A stretch of DNA of 64,000 nt from assembly GCA_024704175.1 (NCBI GenBank), contig CP085629.1, positions 5,518,001 through 5,582,000 of the forward strand. Reading direction: 5' to 3'. Source of the DNA: Paenibacillus sp. P25 (GTDB taxonomy: Bacteria > Bacillota > Bacilli > Paenibacillales > NBRC-103111). Positions 40,054 through 49,117 of this stretch are shown here, one piece after another. The position numbers and the translations under genes are program-made. The notes beneath the pieces were generated by a model, which was not told where the DNA came from, did no database searches, and worked only from the letters and a program-made list of their open reading frames with translations. Each line of letters begins with the position of its first letter. The stretch's first letter is position 1.

Positions 40054-41019
40054 ATGCCCAAATCCGAAACACCCAAATCCAAAAGGCTGATGGAACTGAT
40101 GATGGCCGTTAATCGCAAGCGGCGGTTCAAGGTTCAGGAGCTTGCCGATGAATTCGGTGTCTCCAAGCGCACCATATTGAGGGATCTGCAGGAATTGAGC
40201 GAACTGGGCGTACCGCTTTATTCGGAAGTAGGTCCTCACGGGGGATATCAAGTCGTAAGGGAGAGGGTGCCGCCGCCCATTGCCTTTACGGAGGTTGAGG
40301 CCGCGGCCATGTTTTTTGCAGCGCATGCCCTGCGTCATTATTCTTCGCTTCCCTTCGAATCGGAGTCGGTCTCGGCGCTGAGAAAGTTCTATCTGCATAT
40401 GCCCGGAGATGTCCGCAATCGCATCGACAGCATGAAAAACCGGCTCGACTTCATTGCCCCGACGAGACGGGAGGATGCGCCCTATCTGGCGATTGTTCTG
40501 GAAGCGGCTGTGGAGCAAAAGGTGCTCGTCATCGAATACGATTCGGATAATAAAGGGGTAAGCGACCGGCCGATTCAACCCGTCCTGCTTTATGCCAACC
40601 AGGGTTATTGGTATTGCCTGGCCTACTGCTTCCTGCGCCAAGGTTACCGGCTGTTCCGGTGTGACCGGATTCGATCGGCTGTCTGCGACACTTCCGGCAT
40701 AAAGGCGCTTGAGCTTGGCGATATCCATCTGACATGGCGGGAAGAAGAGGAGCCTGTGAAAGATCCCCTCCGCCTTCGGGCTTATCTGAGCCGCAAAGGC
40801 GTGCAGCGCTGCGAGGCAGAGATTTGGCTCTCTCTGCAATTGAATGCAGACGGAAGCGGCTTTATAGACAAGGTGGTGTCCCGAGCCCATCTTTCCTTTT
40901 ATGCGGAGTTTTTCATTGGATTAGGAGATGAGGTGATTCTGGAGGAGCCGGAGGAATTAAGAGAAGCGATCAGGAAGAGGCTTGCCGAGCTGTTAAGTCG
41001 CTATCAAGGCAAGCAATGA
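40054..41019 (+). CDS. WYL-domain transcriptional regulator (YafY type)
   Basis: Intact protein of 321 residues. N-terminal HTH_11 winged helix (FKVQELADEFGVSKRTILRDLQELSELGVPLYSEVGPHGGYQV) then a WYL domain (LVIEYDSDNKGVSDRPIQPVLLYANQGYWYCLAYCFLRQGYRLFRCDRI spans the strand core) and a WCX-like C-terminus. WYL regulators bind small ligands or nucleotides. ATG at 40054 follows AGAGGGG. Divergent from the CocE-like gene, about 100 bases apart, which makes it the likely target. Confidence 0.9.
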   Translation: MPKSETPKSKRLMELMMAVNRKRRFKVQELADEFGVSKRTILRDLQELSELGVPLYSEVGPHGGYQVVRERVPPPIAFTEVEAAAMFFAAHALRHYSSLPFESESVSALRKFYLHMPGDVRNRIDSMKNRLDFIAPTRREDAPYLAIVLEAAVEQKVLVIEYDSDNKGVSDRPIQPVLLYANQGYWYCLAYCFLRQGYRLFRCDRIRSAVCDTSGIKALELGDIHLTWREEEEPVKDPLRLRAYLSRKGVQRCEAEIWLSLQLNADGSGFIDKVVSRAHLSFYAEFFIGLGDEVILEEPEELREAIRKRLAELLSRYQGKQ

Positions 41020-41144
41020 CTTTGCAGTTATAGTCTAGCCGCCAAGTGAACGAAAGCAGGGATGGCGGCTATAAATGTATTTGCTTGCATCCGATAACCG
41101 GGGAACCGTCCGCCGCGCGGCGGCGGTCGCCTGGCCGTGTTACT

Positions 41145-41739
41145 TTACCGGTTTTTTGGGTCAAGAAATGGAGCAAGATCAACCAAAACAACCTCAATGA
41201 TTTCTTCTACCATCCATTTCACCGAGCGGTTTTGAGGGTTCCGGCTCCACTGCAAAGCCGACCCGAATATGCCCCAACTGGCAACGAGTGCCCTAGCTTC
41301 CACTTTATCACTCGAAAAGCCCTGCGGATTCGCCTCATTTAACCATTTAAGCAGGAGTCGATGAAGCTCCTTATGAATGGCATTTTCAAATATGGCTTCA
41401 AACTGCTTGTCTCCAGGCGTACTGTACTGCCGGGCCTGCAGAAGAAAATCGAAGATGGTTTGAATAAGGATTCGCAAATGGTCCGCATTGAAGCTTGCAT
41501 CCTCCGGGAGCCTGCCATTTACAAAAATTTTAAACTTTTCCGTTTTCCAATATTCAAGAAAATCATATTTATCCTGGAAATGCGCATAGAAAGTTGTTCG
41601 ATTTACGGTTTGCCTGCGTTGTGATATCATGCACAGAAATGGAATAGAAGTTTCTCTTTTCCCCAACCAAATCGTTAAAGGCCTGCACGAACTGTTGACG
41701 GGTTCTTATTACACGCGGATCATCGGGATTTACGGACAT
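41145..41739 (-). CDS. TetR-family transcriptional regulator, frameshifted
   Basis: About 198 codons. The N-terminus (DPRVIRTRQQFVQAFNDLVGEK, then SISVHDITTQA) and VNRTTFYAHFQDKYDFLEYW form the TetR helix-turn-helix; a C-terminal ligand domain follows (LIQTIFDFLLQARQYSTPGD; RALVASWGIFGSALQWSRNP). One break near 41606, inside the recognition helix region. ATG at 41739 follows AAGGAGGGG. It is divergent from the NmrA-like gene and is the likely repressor of it. Confidence 0.85.
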
Positions 41740-41937
41740 TTTGCCCCTCCTTCCCCTGAACTCAAATAACGGACAAAAGGACGAATATGTAGGTAAAACA
41801 ACAAAACCCGCTTTTTGCAGGTTGTTCGCACGGGCGCAATCCTTTTATCTTCTACTTATACGATTATGATTGCATAAACCAAATCGTATGGCAAGAAACC
41901 CACTTTACGGTTTATAAACGAAAGGATGCGTGCAGAA

Positions 41938-42795
41938 ATGATTGTTGTTACCGGAGCCAACGGAAATTTGGGAAGGAAGATCGTTGAGGAACTTCTTGAG
42001 CGTGTTCCTTCAGAGGAAATTGGTGTAAGTGTCCGGGATACGAACAAGGCACAGGATCTACAAGAACGCGGAGTTCGTGTTCGTCAAGGAAATTTCGAAG
42101 ATTCCGAGAGTCTCCTTCACGCCTTTGAACAGGCGTCGCAAGTTCTCATTGTCTCTTCCAACGCTTTGGAGGGAGAAGAGGCTGTTCGTCAGCATCAAAC
42201 CGCCATTGATATGGCAAAGAAGGCTGGAGTGGGCCGAGTGCTGTACACAAGCCATATGGGTTCATCTGCGACATCGTATTTCCCCCATGCTCACCAATGC
42301 GGCTACAGAAGAGATTCTGAAATCTTCGGGGATGGCTTTCACATCGCTTCGATGCGGCTTTTTTGCCAGTTCAGCGTTATTGATGATCAGCGATGCCTTG
42401 AAAACAGGGGAATTCATCGTCCCGGAAAGCGGTCCGATTGCCTGGACTACTCACTCGGACCTGGTGCGGTTACAGCGGTTATCCTGACCGAGGGGAAGCT
42501 CGACGGGATTACCCCTCCTCTTACGGCCTCCGAGGCGATTGACATGGAAGGGATCGCATCGATTGCTTCCAAGATCTTAGATCGGCCGATTCGGCATATC
42601 GTTGTGTCCGATGAAGAATATCGGAAACGCTTGACGTCTCATGGAATGCCGGAAGCGATCGTCAACTTGCTTACAGGTATCTTTCAGGCAAGCCGGCAGG
42701 GAGATTTCTCGCAAATCGATCCCGCTTTGGAAAACCTGATCGGACGTCCTCCGATCCATTTCCAAGATTTTTTAAAAGAATCGATTCCCCAATAA
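41938..42795 (+). CDS. NmrA-like NAD(P)-binding oxidoreductase, with compensating frameshifts
   Basis: About 286 codons. Rossmann start MIVVTGANGNLGRKIVEELL; atypical short-chain dehydrogenase of the QorB/NmrA type, as shown by VLIVSSNALEGEEAVRQHQ and VLYTSHMGSSATSYF. The frame leaves near 42285 and returns near 42470; the middle frame there encodes the expected TNAATEEILKSSGMAFTSLR and GEFIVPESGPIAWTTHSDL. Such proteins reduce quinones or sense redox state. ATG at 41938 is preferred to ATG at 41926, which abuts the ribosome site. Divergent from the TetR gene. Confidence 0.82.
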   Translation: MIVVTGANGNLGRKIVEELLERVPSEEIGVSVRDTNKAQDLQERGVRVRQGNFEDSESLLHAFEQASQVLIVSSNALEGEEAVRQHQTAIDMAKKAGVGRVLYTSHMGSSATSYFPHAHQCGYRRDSEIFGDGFHIASMRLFCQFSVIDDQRCLENRGIHRPGKRSDCLDYSLGPGAVTAVILTEGKLDGITPPLTASEAIDMEGIASIASKILDRPIRHIVVSDEEYRKRLTSHGMPEAIVNLLTGIFQASRQGDFSQIDPALENLIGRPPIHFQDFLKESIPQ

Positions 42796-42941
42796 TCTCA
42801 ACACTGACTAGAACATCGGAAGGAGGCATCCACTTCGGATGTCTCCTGATCCGATTTACGTTCAAAGCTTTCTTCGTTGCAATGACTGATCAGCGCGTAT
42901 GCGATTGCTTTGGCAGTGTTGATTGCGCCGGGACTCCCCCA

Positions 42942-42972
42942 AGAAAAAAACCTCCTTAGCGCTAAGAAGGTT
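42942..42972 (-). terminator. Rho-independent terminator after araR
   Basis: AACCTTCTTAGC / GCTAAGGAGGTT stem followed by a T-run on the minus strand, 16 bases after the araR stop. Confidence 0.9.
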
Positions 42973-42987
42973 CCGGAACATGCACGC

Positions 42988-44085
42988 TTAAACTTTGCGC
43001 GTAGATTCGCGGACGATGAGCTCCGGTTCAAACACGAGACCTTCTTCCCGCCGCCCCGGTTCTTCGATCATCGCCATGAGCATTTGCGCCGCTTGGGCCC
43101 CGAGCTCCGACTTCGGATGGCTGAGCGTCGTCAGCTTCACCTCGGTAGCTACCGCGAGCGGCGAATCGTCGAAGCCGACGATCGAGATGTCCTGCGGCAC
43201 CGACAGCCCCGCCATCCTCACCGCTTCCAGCAGACGTACGGCCAGCTCGTCATTGTAGCAGACAAAAGCCGTAGGCCGCTCCTCCGCCCTCTCCGCCTTC
43301 AGCATGGCGAGCGCCGCATCGAACGGCGCGGACTTCTTCTCCTCGGTCGTATAGTGAACGACCCGGTCCGGCCCGAGCGGCACCTGCAGCTCCCGGTGGG
43401 CCCGCATGAACCCTTTGAGCCGGTGCACGCCCTGCAGGTCGTCCATCTTGAAGAAGCCCGCAATGCGCCGGTGGCCGAGCCGGATCAGATGCTCCGCCGC
43501 TTTATAGCCCCCGGCCTCGTCGTTCAGCTTGACGCAGGGACAGTCCAGCTCCGCATACCGCTCGTTGATCATCAGATACGGGATATTGCGGTAATCGAGA
43601 GACAGGTAATAGCTCAGGTTCGGGTTGCCCTCCGCGCTGCGCGTCGGCTCGATAATCAGCCCGCTGAGCGGCTGGCTCATCATGAGCTTGAGGCTTTCCT
43701 GTTCCCTCTCCTTGTCGTTGTCCGTACTGGAGAGAAGCGGCCGGTAGCCCCGCTCCCGGAGAGCCGCCTCCGCTCCGCGCACGATATGGGGAAAGATGTA
43801 GTCGGAGATATAGGTTGTGATAATGCCGATCGTCTGCGGCTCCTGCCGCGTCCGTTCGTTCGGATTGGACACGAAGGTGCCTTTGCCCTGTACCCGGTGC
43901 AGCCAGCCCTCCTGCTCCAGCACGCTGAACGTCTGCCGCACCGTCTGGCGGCTCATCCCGTACCGTTCGGCGATTTCGTTCTCCGTCGGCATCTGATCGC
44001 CCGGCTTCAGCTTGCCGGAATGGAGCCAGGTAAGAATTTCCTGCTTCAGCCGCAGGTATTTCGGAATGGATTTGCCGTCTTTCAT
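42988..44085 (-). CDS. araR: Arabinose operon repressor (GntR DNA-binding, LacI-type effector domain)
   Basis: Intact protein of 365 residues. N-terminal GntR winged helix (MPTENEIAERYGMSRQTVRQTF, GWLHRVQGKGTFV) joined to a periplasmic-binding-like effector domain (TIGIITTYISDYIFPHIVRGAE; AFVCYNDELAVRLLEAVRMAG; ISIVGFDDSPLA). This fusion is the hallmark of AraR. L-arabinose releases it from DNA. It is separated from araDBA by a 4.8-kb block of unrelated genes. An AraR box lies in its own promoter. Confidence 0.93.
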   Translation of the reverse strand: MKDGKSIPKYLRLKQEILTWLHSGKLKPGDQMPTENEIAERYGMSRQTVRQTFSVLEQEGWLHRVQGKGTFVSNPNERTRQEPQTIGIITTYISDYIFPHIVRGAEAALRERGYRPLLSSTDNDKEREQESLKLMMSQPLSGLIIEPTRSAEGNPNLSYYLSLDYRNIPYLMINERYAELDCPCVKLNDEAGGYKAAEHLIRLGHRRIAGFFKMDDLQGVHRLKGFMRAHRELQVPLGPDRVVHYTTEEKKSAPFDAALAMLKAERAEERPTAFVCYNDELAVRLLEAVRMAGLSVPQDISIVGFDDSPLAVATEVKLTTLSHPKSELGAQAAQMLMAMIEEPGRREEGLVFEPELIVRESTRKV

Positions 44086-44124
44086 GGTTGCACCTCAAAT
44101 TAGTCCGCGGTCTATATGAAGGCT

Positions 44125-44156
44125 ATTATACCATTCCATTAAGTTGTATGTACATA
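44125..44156 (-). promoter_or_regulatory. AraR box and -10 element of araR
   Basis: Core TGTACATACA on the minus strand (44145-44154), one base from the symmetric AraR core, with a TATAAT at 44125-44130 downstream. Suggests autoregulation. Confidence 0.75.
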
Positions 44157-44204
44157 TGCTTTATCGAGATAAAGTATACGCCCGATTCAATCGGGCTGCA
44201 CGAG

Positions 44205-44245
44205 CAAAAAAAGACCCCGGCCGCAAGATTACGGACCGAGGCCGA
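44205..44245 (-). terminator. Terminator candidate after the DedA gene
   Basis: On the minus strand CGGCC ... GGCCG encloses 17 bases and is followed by GGGGTCTTTTTTT. The stem is only five pairs, but the T-run and the position 35-75 bases after the stop support it. Confidence 0.45.
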
Positions 44246-44278
44246 TAACGCAGATCGAACCCAAATGTTCTCTCCACA

Positions 44279-44908
44279 CTAGTAGTCGGAATTATGACGT
44301 TCACGGAGGCGGAGCCCCCGTTTCCTTTTCGCACCCTCCACAAGCTTATACGCGGCGAATCCGATCACGGCCGCGCCGAGAGCATACCATCCGTACCGGG
44401 TGACAGCTGCATGAATGGCCTCCATACGGTCGCCGAAGAAATAACCGGCCGCGAAAAACAGCGAGGTCCATACGAATCCGGTCGTGTAGGAGAAAAGAGC
44501 GTAACGGCCGAACGGCATCCGGTTGATGCCTACCAGATAAGGCACCACGTGGCGCACGACGGGCAGAAAATAGCTGATGATCAAGGTGTACGGACCGTAC
44601 CTGGCTAGAAGCTTTTGCGACCGTTCGATGGCGGCGGCGAGCTTGGCCTTCTTTCCGAGCTTCTCCAGCACCGGAGCCCCCATCCAGCGGCCGAGCACAT
44701 AGCCCAGCGACAAACCGGAGACGACCCCCATATAGGTGAGTGCAAAGGAAGGCAGCGGCTGCGGCCAATGCATGGATACGACCATCCCGCCGGTCATCAC
44801 GATCGCCTCGTCGGGGATCGGCATCCCTACGATGCCGAGCCAGAGGGCAAAGAACAGGGCGAAGTAGCCGTACTGCTGAATCGAATGCAGCAGAATATCG
44901 ATGCTCAT
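44279..44908 (-). CDS. DedA-family membrane protein
   Basis: Intact protein of 209 residues with about five membrane segments. The DedA/SNARE-associated block is clear: GIVGMPIPDEAIVMTGGM, then SLGYVLGRWMG, and YFLPVVRHVVPYLVGINRMPFGRYALFSYTTG with the conserved arginines. DedA proteins recycle undecaprenyl phosphate or phospholipids across the membrane. It begins two bases after the stop of the methyltransferase gene, so the two are one transcript, which fits a phospholipid theme. Confidence 0.9.
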   Translation of the reverse strand: MSIDILLHSIQQYGYFALFFALWLGIVGMPIPDEAIVMTGGMVVSMHWPQPLPSFALTYMGVVSGLSLGYVLGRWMGAPVLEKLGKKAKLAAAIERSQKLLARYGPYTLIISYFLPVVRHVVPYLVGINRMPFGRYALFSYTTGFVWTSLFFAAGYFFGDRMEAIHAAVTRYGWYALGAAVIGFAAYKLVEGAKRKRGLRLRERHNSDY

Positions 44909-44910
44909 CT

Positions 44911-45484
44911 TTAGCCTCCTTTACAGTTGCTTACATAAGTATACGAAAGCGGGGGAATATTCCAAGGGACAAACGAAATGCTGACATGATCGAACCTCTT
45001 TTGCAGCAAAGGCTTCATTTGCAGCGAATATTGGAAAGCGATGAACAGGCCGCCGGGACGCAGCGCCGCCTGGACCTCCCCAAGAATCTTCTCCCGCTGC
45101 TCGGGGGCGAAATTCGCGAACGGCGCCCGGACACGATACAGTCCACCCGCTCCAGGCCCATGCTCCGCAGTGCCCCGGTCAAGCTCCCGGCATTGTCGAA
45201 GCAGCTGAATTCCGGGTATTCCTCCGCCAGGCGCCCCCTCATCTGCTCATCCTTTTCAAACACGGCCACCTTGGTTCCCGGACGGACCTGAGCATGGATC
45301 GCCTTCGTGAATACACCGGTCCCCGCACCAAGCTCCGCAATCGCCCTAGTCCCCGCCCAATCGATCGGGCGCAGCATGCGTTCGGTCAGGAAGGAGGAGC
45401 TGGGAATCACGCGCCCACATCCTTCGGCGATTGCAGGAATTTATAGAAGAACGTCCATTTTCCGGACGAGGTTATCGTTGACAT
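44911..45484 (-). CDS. Phospholipid N-methyltransferase-like SAM enzyme, frameshifted
   Basis: About 191 codons. Starts STITSSGKWTFFYKFLQSPK, a block seen in PmtA-like methyltransferases (KFLQSPKxxGAVIPSSSxL), followed by motif I AIAELGAGTGVFTKAI and ALRPGGLFIAFQYSLQMKPL. Breaks near 45410 (one G missing) and 45135. The corrected frame ends at 44911 with GGAGG serving the DedA gene. Likely acts on membrane lipids; substrate not proven. Confidence 0.78.
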
Positions 45485-45705
45485 GAGTTTCTCCACTTCC
45501 CTTTTCATTCGTTAAACATAGGATATCCCTTAAATCTAAATAATCCGGTGCGGAAATTCTAAATAAATTATTAATAACTTCTAAACTTTTACTATTTCCC
45601 TTTTCATTGGACGTTATCCGTTGCGTTTTCCCTTCATTTTCCAAGAATTGAGTTTTGGCGGGTTATCGAAGATAATGAAGCCATCGTTTAACCTCGGAGG
45701 TTCTT

Positions 45706-46536
45706 ATGAAATTTAAAAATCTCTTCTTTCACATCCACTACTGCAATTTCAGACAGTCCGGCCAAGAGGGGAATCGTCCCATCCGCATCAGCAGAACCCT
45801 TCCGCATCACGAGCTCGTTTTTATTGACAAGGCCAAGGGTCGTTTCATCATCGATAAAAAGAAATATGAGCTGAAGGACGGGATGCTGCTCTATATCAGG
45901 CCGGGCGCGCCGCATACGCTCGAAACGGATCCTAAAGCTCCGCTCCGCTGCTTTACCGTCCATTTCAGCTATGCACGGGTCGATATGAATGAAGGCCGGT
46001 GGGCGGTTCATGAAGAACCGCAAATTCTCCCGCTCCAGGCTGCGCAAGGACTGAAGAATTATTATCAAATCGAGGATGCGTTTAAAAGGCTGGTGGAGAG
46101 CTGGCATGCGAAACTGCCGGGCTATGAGTTCCTTTCCAGAACCCTGCTCCAGCAGCTCTTGTTCGCCATCGCCCAAAACCTCAAAAAAGAACACCATAAC
46201 TACTCGACTTCCCTGAAAGTGGAAAAAATCATTCACTATATGCATGAACATTTGCAGGACAAAATCACCCTGACGCATTTGTCGGACCTGGTGCAGCTGT
46301 CCCCGGCATATCTGTCCAGAACGTTCAAAGAAATTACAGGTTATTCCCCGATCGAATTCTTTAATAAAATGAAGGTGGATAAGGCAAAGGAGATGATTTT
46401 GGAAGGAAACTGGAAGATCAAAGAGATTGCCGGAGCTCTCGGATTTACGGATGAATTTTATTTCAGCCGCATCTTTAAGCAAACCGAGGGGCTCAGCCCC
46501 TCCGAATTTTACGACAAAAATGTCCATGGAGTTTAA
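45706..46536 (+). CDS. AraC-family transcriptional regulator
   Basis: Intact protein of 276 residues. N-terminal cupin (HHELVFIDKAKGRFIIDKKKY; LYIRPGAPHTLETD) and C-terminal double helix-turn-helix (ITLTHLSDLVQLSPAYLSRTFK; KIKEIAGALGFTDEFYFSRIFK). ATG follows CGGAGG. The gene precedes an MFS exporter by 78 bases on the same strand and may control it. Sensed molecule unknown. Upstream 45485-45705 is AT-rich with no clear signal. Confidence 0.88.
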   Translation: MKFKNLFFHIHYCNFRQSGQEGNRPIRISRTLPHHELVFIDKAKGRFIIDKKKYELKDGMLLYIRPGAPHTLETDPKAPLRCFTVHFSYARVDMNEGRWAVHEEPQILPLQAAQGLKNYYQIEDAFKRLVESWHAKLPGYEFLSRTLLQQLLFAIAQNLKKEHHNYSTSLKVEKIIHYMHEHLQDKITLTHLSDLVQLSPAYLSRTFKEITGYSPIEFFNKMKVDKAKEMILEGNWKIKEIAGALGFTDEFYFSRIFKQTEGLSPSEFYDKNVHGV

Positions 46537-46614
46537 GATCCTCCATGGTTTACAGCCATGCCTGCTGCTAAGATGAGGGATGTAGCAGACCTCGGCAGAA
46601 GGAAGGCTTTTTAT

Positions 46615-47829
46615 ATGCCCGTTTGGAAAAAAAATCTGTTCGTTTGCTGGTTCGGGATGTTCGTGACCGGTGTCGGCATGAGCCAGATCGCCCCGATCCT
46701 GCCGCTTTACATCCAGCGGCTTGGCGCGTCCGATTCCGGCTCGATCGCTCGGTTATCCGGACTTGCTTTCGGGATTACCTTCATTGTTTCCGCCGTCTTC
46801 TCGCCTATTTGGGGGATTGCCGCGGATAAGTACGGACGCAAGCCGATGCTGCTCCGGGCCAGTCTGGGGATGGCGGTCGTTATAGGTCGCATGGGCTTCG
46901 CGCACCATGTTTACGTGCTGATCGGGTCGCGGGTGCTGCAGGGCGTCATCACCGGCTATAGCACCGCTTGTACGACCCTGATTGCAACCCAGACGGATAA
47001 GGAGCATTCAGGCTGGGCCTTGGGATGGCTGTCGACAGCCAATACTTCGGGTTCATTGATCGGACCTACGATCGGCGGATGGATAGCGGAACATTGGGGG
47101 TTAAGCCATTCATTCTTTGTCACCGGCGGCCTCATGCTGATCGCCTTTATGACCACGGCGCTGTTCGTCAAAGAATCGTTTGTCCGTCCGGATAACAAAG
47201 CGCTCCGCATGAAAGAAGTCTGGAGCGCGCTACCTGAGAAGAGCTTGACCGTCACGCTGTTCATCACCTTCTTCGTCCTGACGGCGGCGATGTATTCCGT
47301 CGAGCCGATCATCACCGTGTATGTGACCCAGCTGTCTGAAAATATGAACCATGTGGCGCTCATCGCCGGAATCGCCTTCTCCGCTTCGGGGCTGGCCAAC
47401 ATTCTTGCCGCTCCCAGACTCGGGAAGCTGTCGGATCGAGTGGGGGCCCATAAGGTTGTCCTGTTTGCGCTCATCGCGGCGGGCATTTTATTTATTCCCC
47501 AAGCTTTTGTGACGAATCCTTGGCGGCTGGCCGGATTGCGCTTCTTGTTCGGGCTTGCAGCGGCCGGGCTCAGCCCTTCCATCAACACGCTGATCAAGAA
47601 AATCACCCCGGATTCCCTGACCGGCCGGGTGTTCGGATTCAACATTTCGGCGACCTATTTGGGCGTGTTCGGAGGCTCGGTGTTTGGAGGACAAGTCGCC
47701 GCGTGGCTCGGGAGCCGGTATGTCTTTTTTGCCACGAGCGCCCTGCTGCTGCTCAATGCCGTATGGGTCTATTTCAAGCTGTATAAGAAACTTGATATAA
47801 ATAATCCGGTCTTATACAAAAACGAATGA
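46615..47829 (+). CDS. MFS multidrug efflux transporter
   Basis: Intact protein of 404 residues with 12 membrane helices. Start ATG 46615 after AGGAAGG. Family blocks: GMSQIAPILPLYIQRLG, the loop 2-3 motif GIAADKYGRKPMLLRASLG, motif C-like GWLSTANTSGSLIGPTIGGWIAE, and PRLGKLSDRVGAHKVVLFAL in the second half. The closest group is drug:proton antiporters of the Bmr/MdtG type. Substrate unknown. Confidence 0.88.
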   Translation: MPVWKKNLFVCWFGMFVTGVGMSQIAPILPLYIQRLGASDSGSIARLSGLAFGITFIVSAVFSPIWGIAADKYGRKPMLLRASLGMAVVIGRMGFAHHVYVLIGSRVLQGVITGYSTACTTLIATQTDKEHSGWALGWLSTANTSGSLIGPTIGGWIAEHWGLSHSFFVTGGLMLIAFMTTALFVKESFVRPDNKALRMKEVWSALPEKSLTVTLFITFFVLTAAMYSVEPIITVYVTQLSENMNHVALIAGIAFSASGLANILAAPRLGKLSDRVGAHKVVLFALIAAGILFIPQAFVTNPWRLAGLRFLFGLAAAGLSPSINTLIKKITPDSLTGRVFGFNISATYLGVFGGSVFGGQVAAWLGSRYVFFATSALLLLNAVWVYFKLYKKLDINNPVLYKNE

Positions 47830-47846
47830 GAATGGGAGAGAAGAAC

Positions 47847-48442
47847 ATGACAGACATCCAAACAGCGGAAACGGAAGTGCTTCATGCAGAGAAAACGGCG
47901 CTCGTCGTGATCGACCTGCAAAACGGGATCGCCAACCCGGGACGGGAGTGCGCCCCGAATTCGGCCCAGCAGGTGGTTGAGCGCGCAGCCCGCCTCGCCC
48001 AGGCTTTCACGGAGAAAGGTGCCTTTGTCGTGCTCGTCCGAGTGTCTACCTTGGACGGCAAGGATATGCCGCATCCCAAGACGGATGCCAAGCCGAATGC
48101 CGCCCCGTGGCCGGAGGGCTGGGACGACCTGATCCCGGAACTCGCCCGTTTCGAAAATGCCCATGTGGTGACGAAACGGCAGTGGGGTGCATTCTACGGG
48201 ACGGATCTGGATTTGCAGCTGCGCCGCCGCGGGATCGACACCATTGTCCTCTGCGGAATTTCCACTTCCATCGGCGTAGACACGACAGCCCGCGAAGCTT
48301 ATCAGCATGGGTATCATCAGGTTTTCGTGGAGGAAGCTATGACTGCTTCGACTAAGGGGAGCACGAGTACGTAGTATCAACCATATTCCCGAGAATGGGC
48401 AGGGTCCGGACAGCGGAAGAAGTGATTTCGGCATTAAAATAA
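47847..48442 (+). CDS. Isochorismatase-family cysteine hydrolase, frameshifted
   Basis: About 198 codons. Catalytic triad visible: Asp in ALVVIDLQNGIANPGRE, Lys in VVTKRQWGAFYGT, Cys in TIVLCGISTSIGVDTTAREAY. The end of the protein (EHEYVVSTIFPRMGRVRTAEEV) follows a break near 48350. ATG at 47847 follows GGGAGAG. It starts 17 bases after the MFS gene, so the two are probably one transcript. Enzymes of this family cleave isochorismate, amides or carbamoyl groups; which one is not clear. Confidence 0.87.
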
Positions 48443-48457
48443 GTACGTTACGGACAA

Positions 48458-48495
48458 AAGAGGTATCGTCTTCCGATCACAGGAACGATACCTCT
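48458..48495. terminator. Bidirectional terminator
   Basis: AAGAGGTATCGT / ACGATACCTCTT stem with a 14-base loop, between the isochorismatase gene and the end of the convergent MerR-family gene. Confidence 0.8.
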
Positions 48496-48502
48496 TGTAT
48501 AT

Positions 48503-48859
48503 TCAAAAATGTTGGGTCAATAACAAAGAAACGAGTCCCGAGAACCCGCCGCCCAGAAGCGTATTGCGCCGGGCGATTAGGCCCGGATGTCCGGTGGCAA
48601 GCGGCTGGGACGAGTCCATCCGGAGCTTGCGCTTCTTCTCTATCCGGTGAATGTCATACGTATGCAGGCCGTCCTCCATCTGCAGCGAAATCTCCACCAG
48701 CCTCTCGATGTCGCGGAAGGAATACATCCGCGTCCCGCCTTCCGTCCGCTCCGGAAAAATCAGCTTCCGTTCCTCGTAATACCGGATCTGCCGGATTGAA
48801 AGTCCGCTAAGCTTGCTGACCGTACCGATGCTTATCACCTTTTTGTCCGCGAATGACAT
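48503..48859 (-). CDS. TnrA/GlnR-like MerR-family nitrogen regulator
   Basis: 118 residues. The DNA-binding part VISIGTVSKLSGLSIRQIRYYEERKLI, then ERTEGGTRMYSF, is very close to TnrA and GlnR, which have the same spacing and control nitrogen genes in Bacillota. The C-terminal part after HTYDIHRIEKKRKLR differs from both and from the glutamine-synthetase-binding tails I know, so its signal may differ; a small indel there cannot be excluded. It is divergent from the amine oxidase operon with three GlnR/TnrA-type boxes between them. Confidence 0.82.
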   Translation of the reverse strand: MSFADKKVISIGTVSKLSGLSIRQIRYYEERKLIFPERTEGGTRMYSFRDIERLVEISLQMEDGLHTYDIHRIEKKRKLRMDSSQPLATGHPGLIARRNTLLGGGFSGLVSLLLTQHF

Positions 48860-48912
48860 GGGTCCTCATCTCCTGTGATCGTAGAGTATGCAGAACTCAA
48901 AAACTTAAGTTA

Positions 48913-48929
48913 TGTTATAATATATAACA
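48913..48929. promoter_or_regulatory. GlnR/TnrA box 1
   Basis: TGTTATAATATATAACA fits TGTNA-N7-TNACA at every fixed position. It lies 54 bases upstream of the TnrA-like gene start, so autoregulation is likely. Confidence 0.8.
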
Positions 48930-48966
48930 TATTATTGATGATTAATTCGGTTTTTAGAACTATTTT

Positions 48967-48983
48967 TGTTACATTATATGACA
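48967..48983. promoter_or_regulatory. GlnR/TnrA box 2
   Basis: TGTTACATTATATGACA again fits TGTNA-N7-TNACA fully. Its centre is 54 bases (about five turns) from box 1, so both may sit on one DNA face. Confidence 0.8.
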
Positions 48984-49018
48984 TAAACTTGTCGAAATCG
49001 TCCAAAAACCTATTTTTA

Positions 49019-49035
49019 CGTTATATAAACTAACA
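49019..49035. promoter_or_regulatory. GlnR/TnrA box 3 (one mismatch)
   Basis: CGTTATATAAACTAACA differs from the consensus only at the first base. It is 52 bases from box 2 and 83 bases before the amine oxidase start. Confidence 0.55.
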
Positions 49036-49117
49036 CATATTATGGACGGAATAAAATTCCCCTGTTATCCTTGCTTTAGTGTCAGCACTCATTCTACTAG
49101 GCAAGGAGATGACGGAT

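Noticed and set aside
42800..42860. Hairpin GGAGGCATCC...GGATGTCTCC after the NmrA-like gene
   Set aside because: No T-run on either side; may be an operon end but not supported enough for a terminator call.
42910..44103. Plus-strand frame opposite araR
   Set aside because: Antisense shadow of an intact, well-recognised repressor gene.
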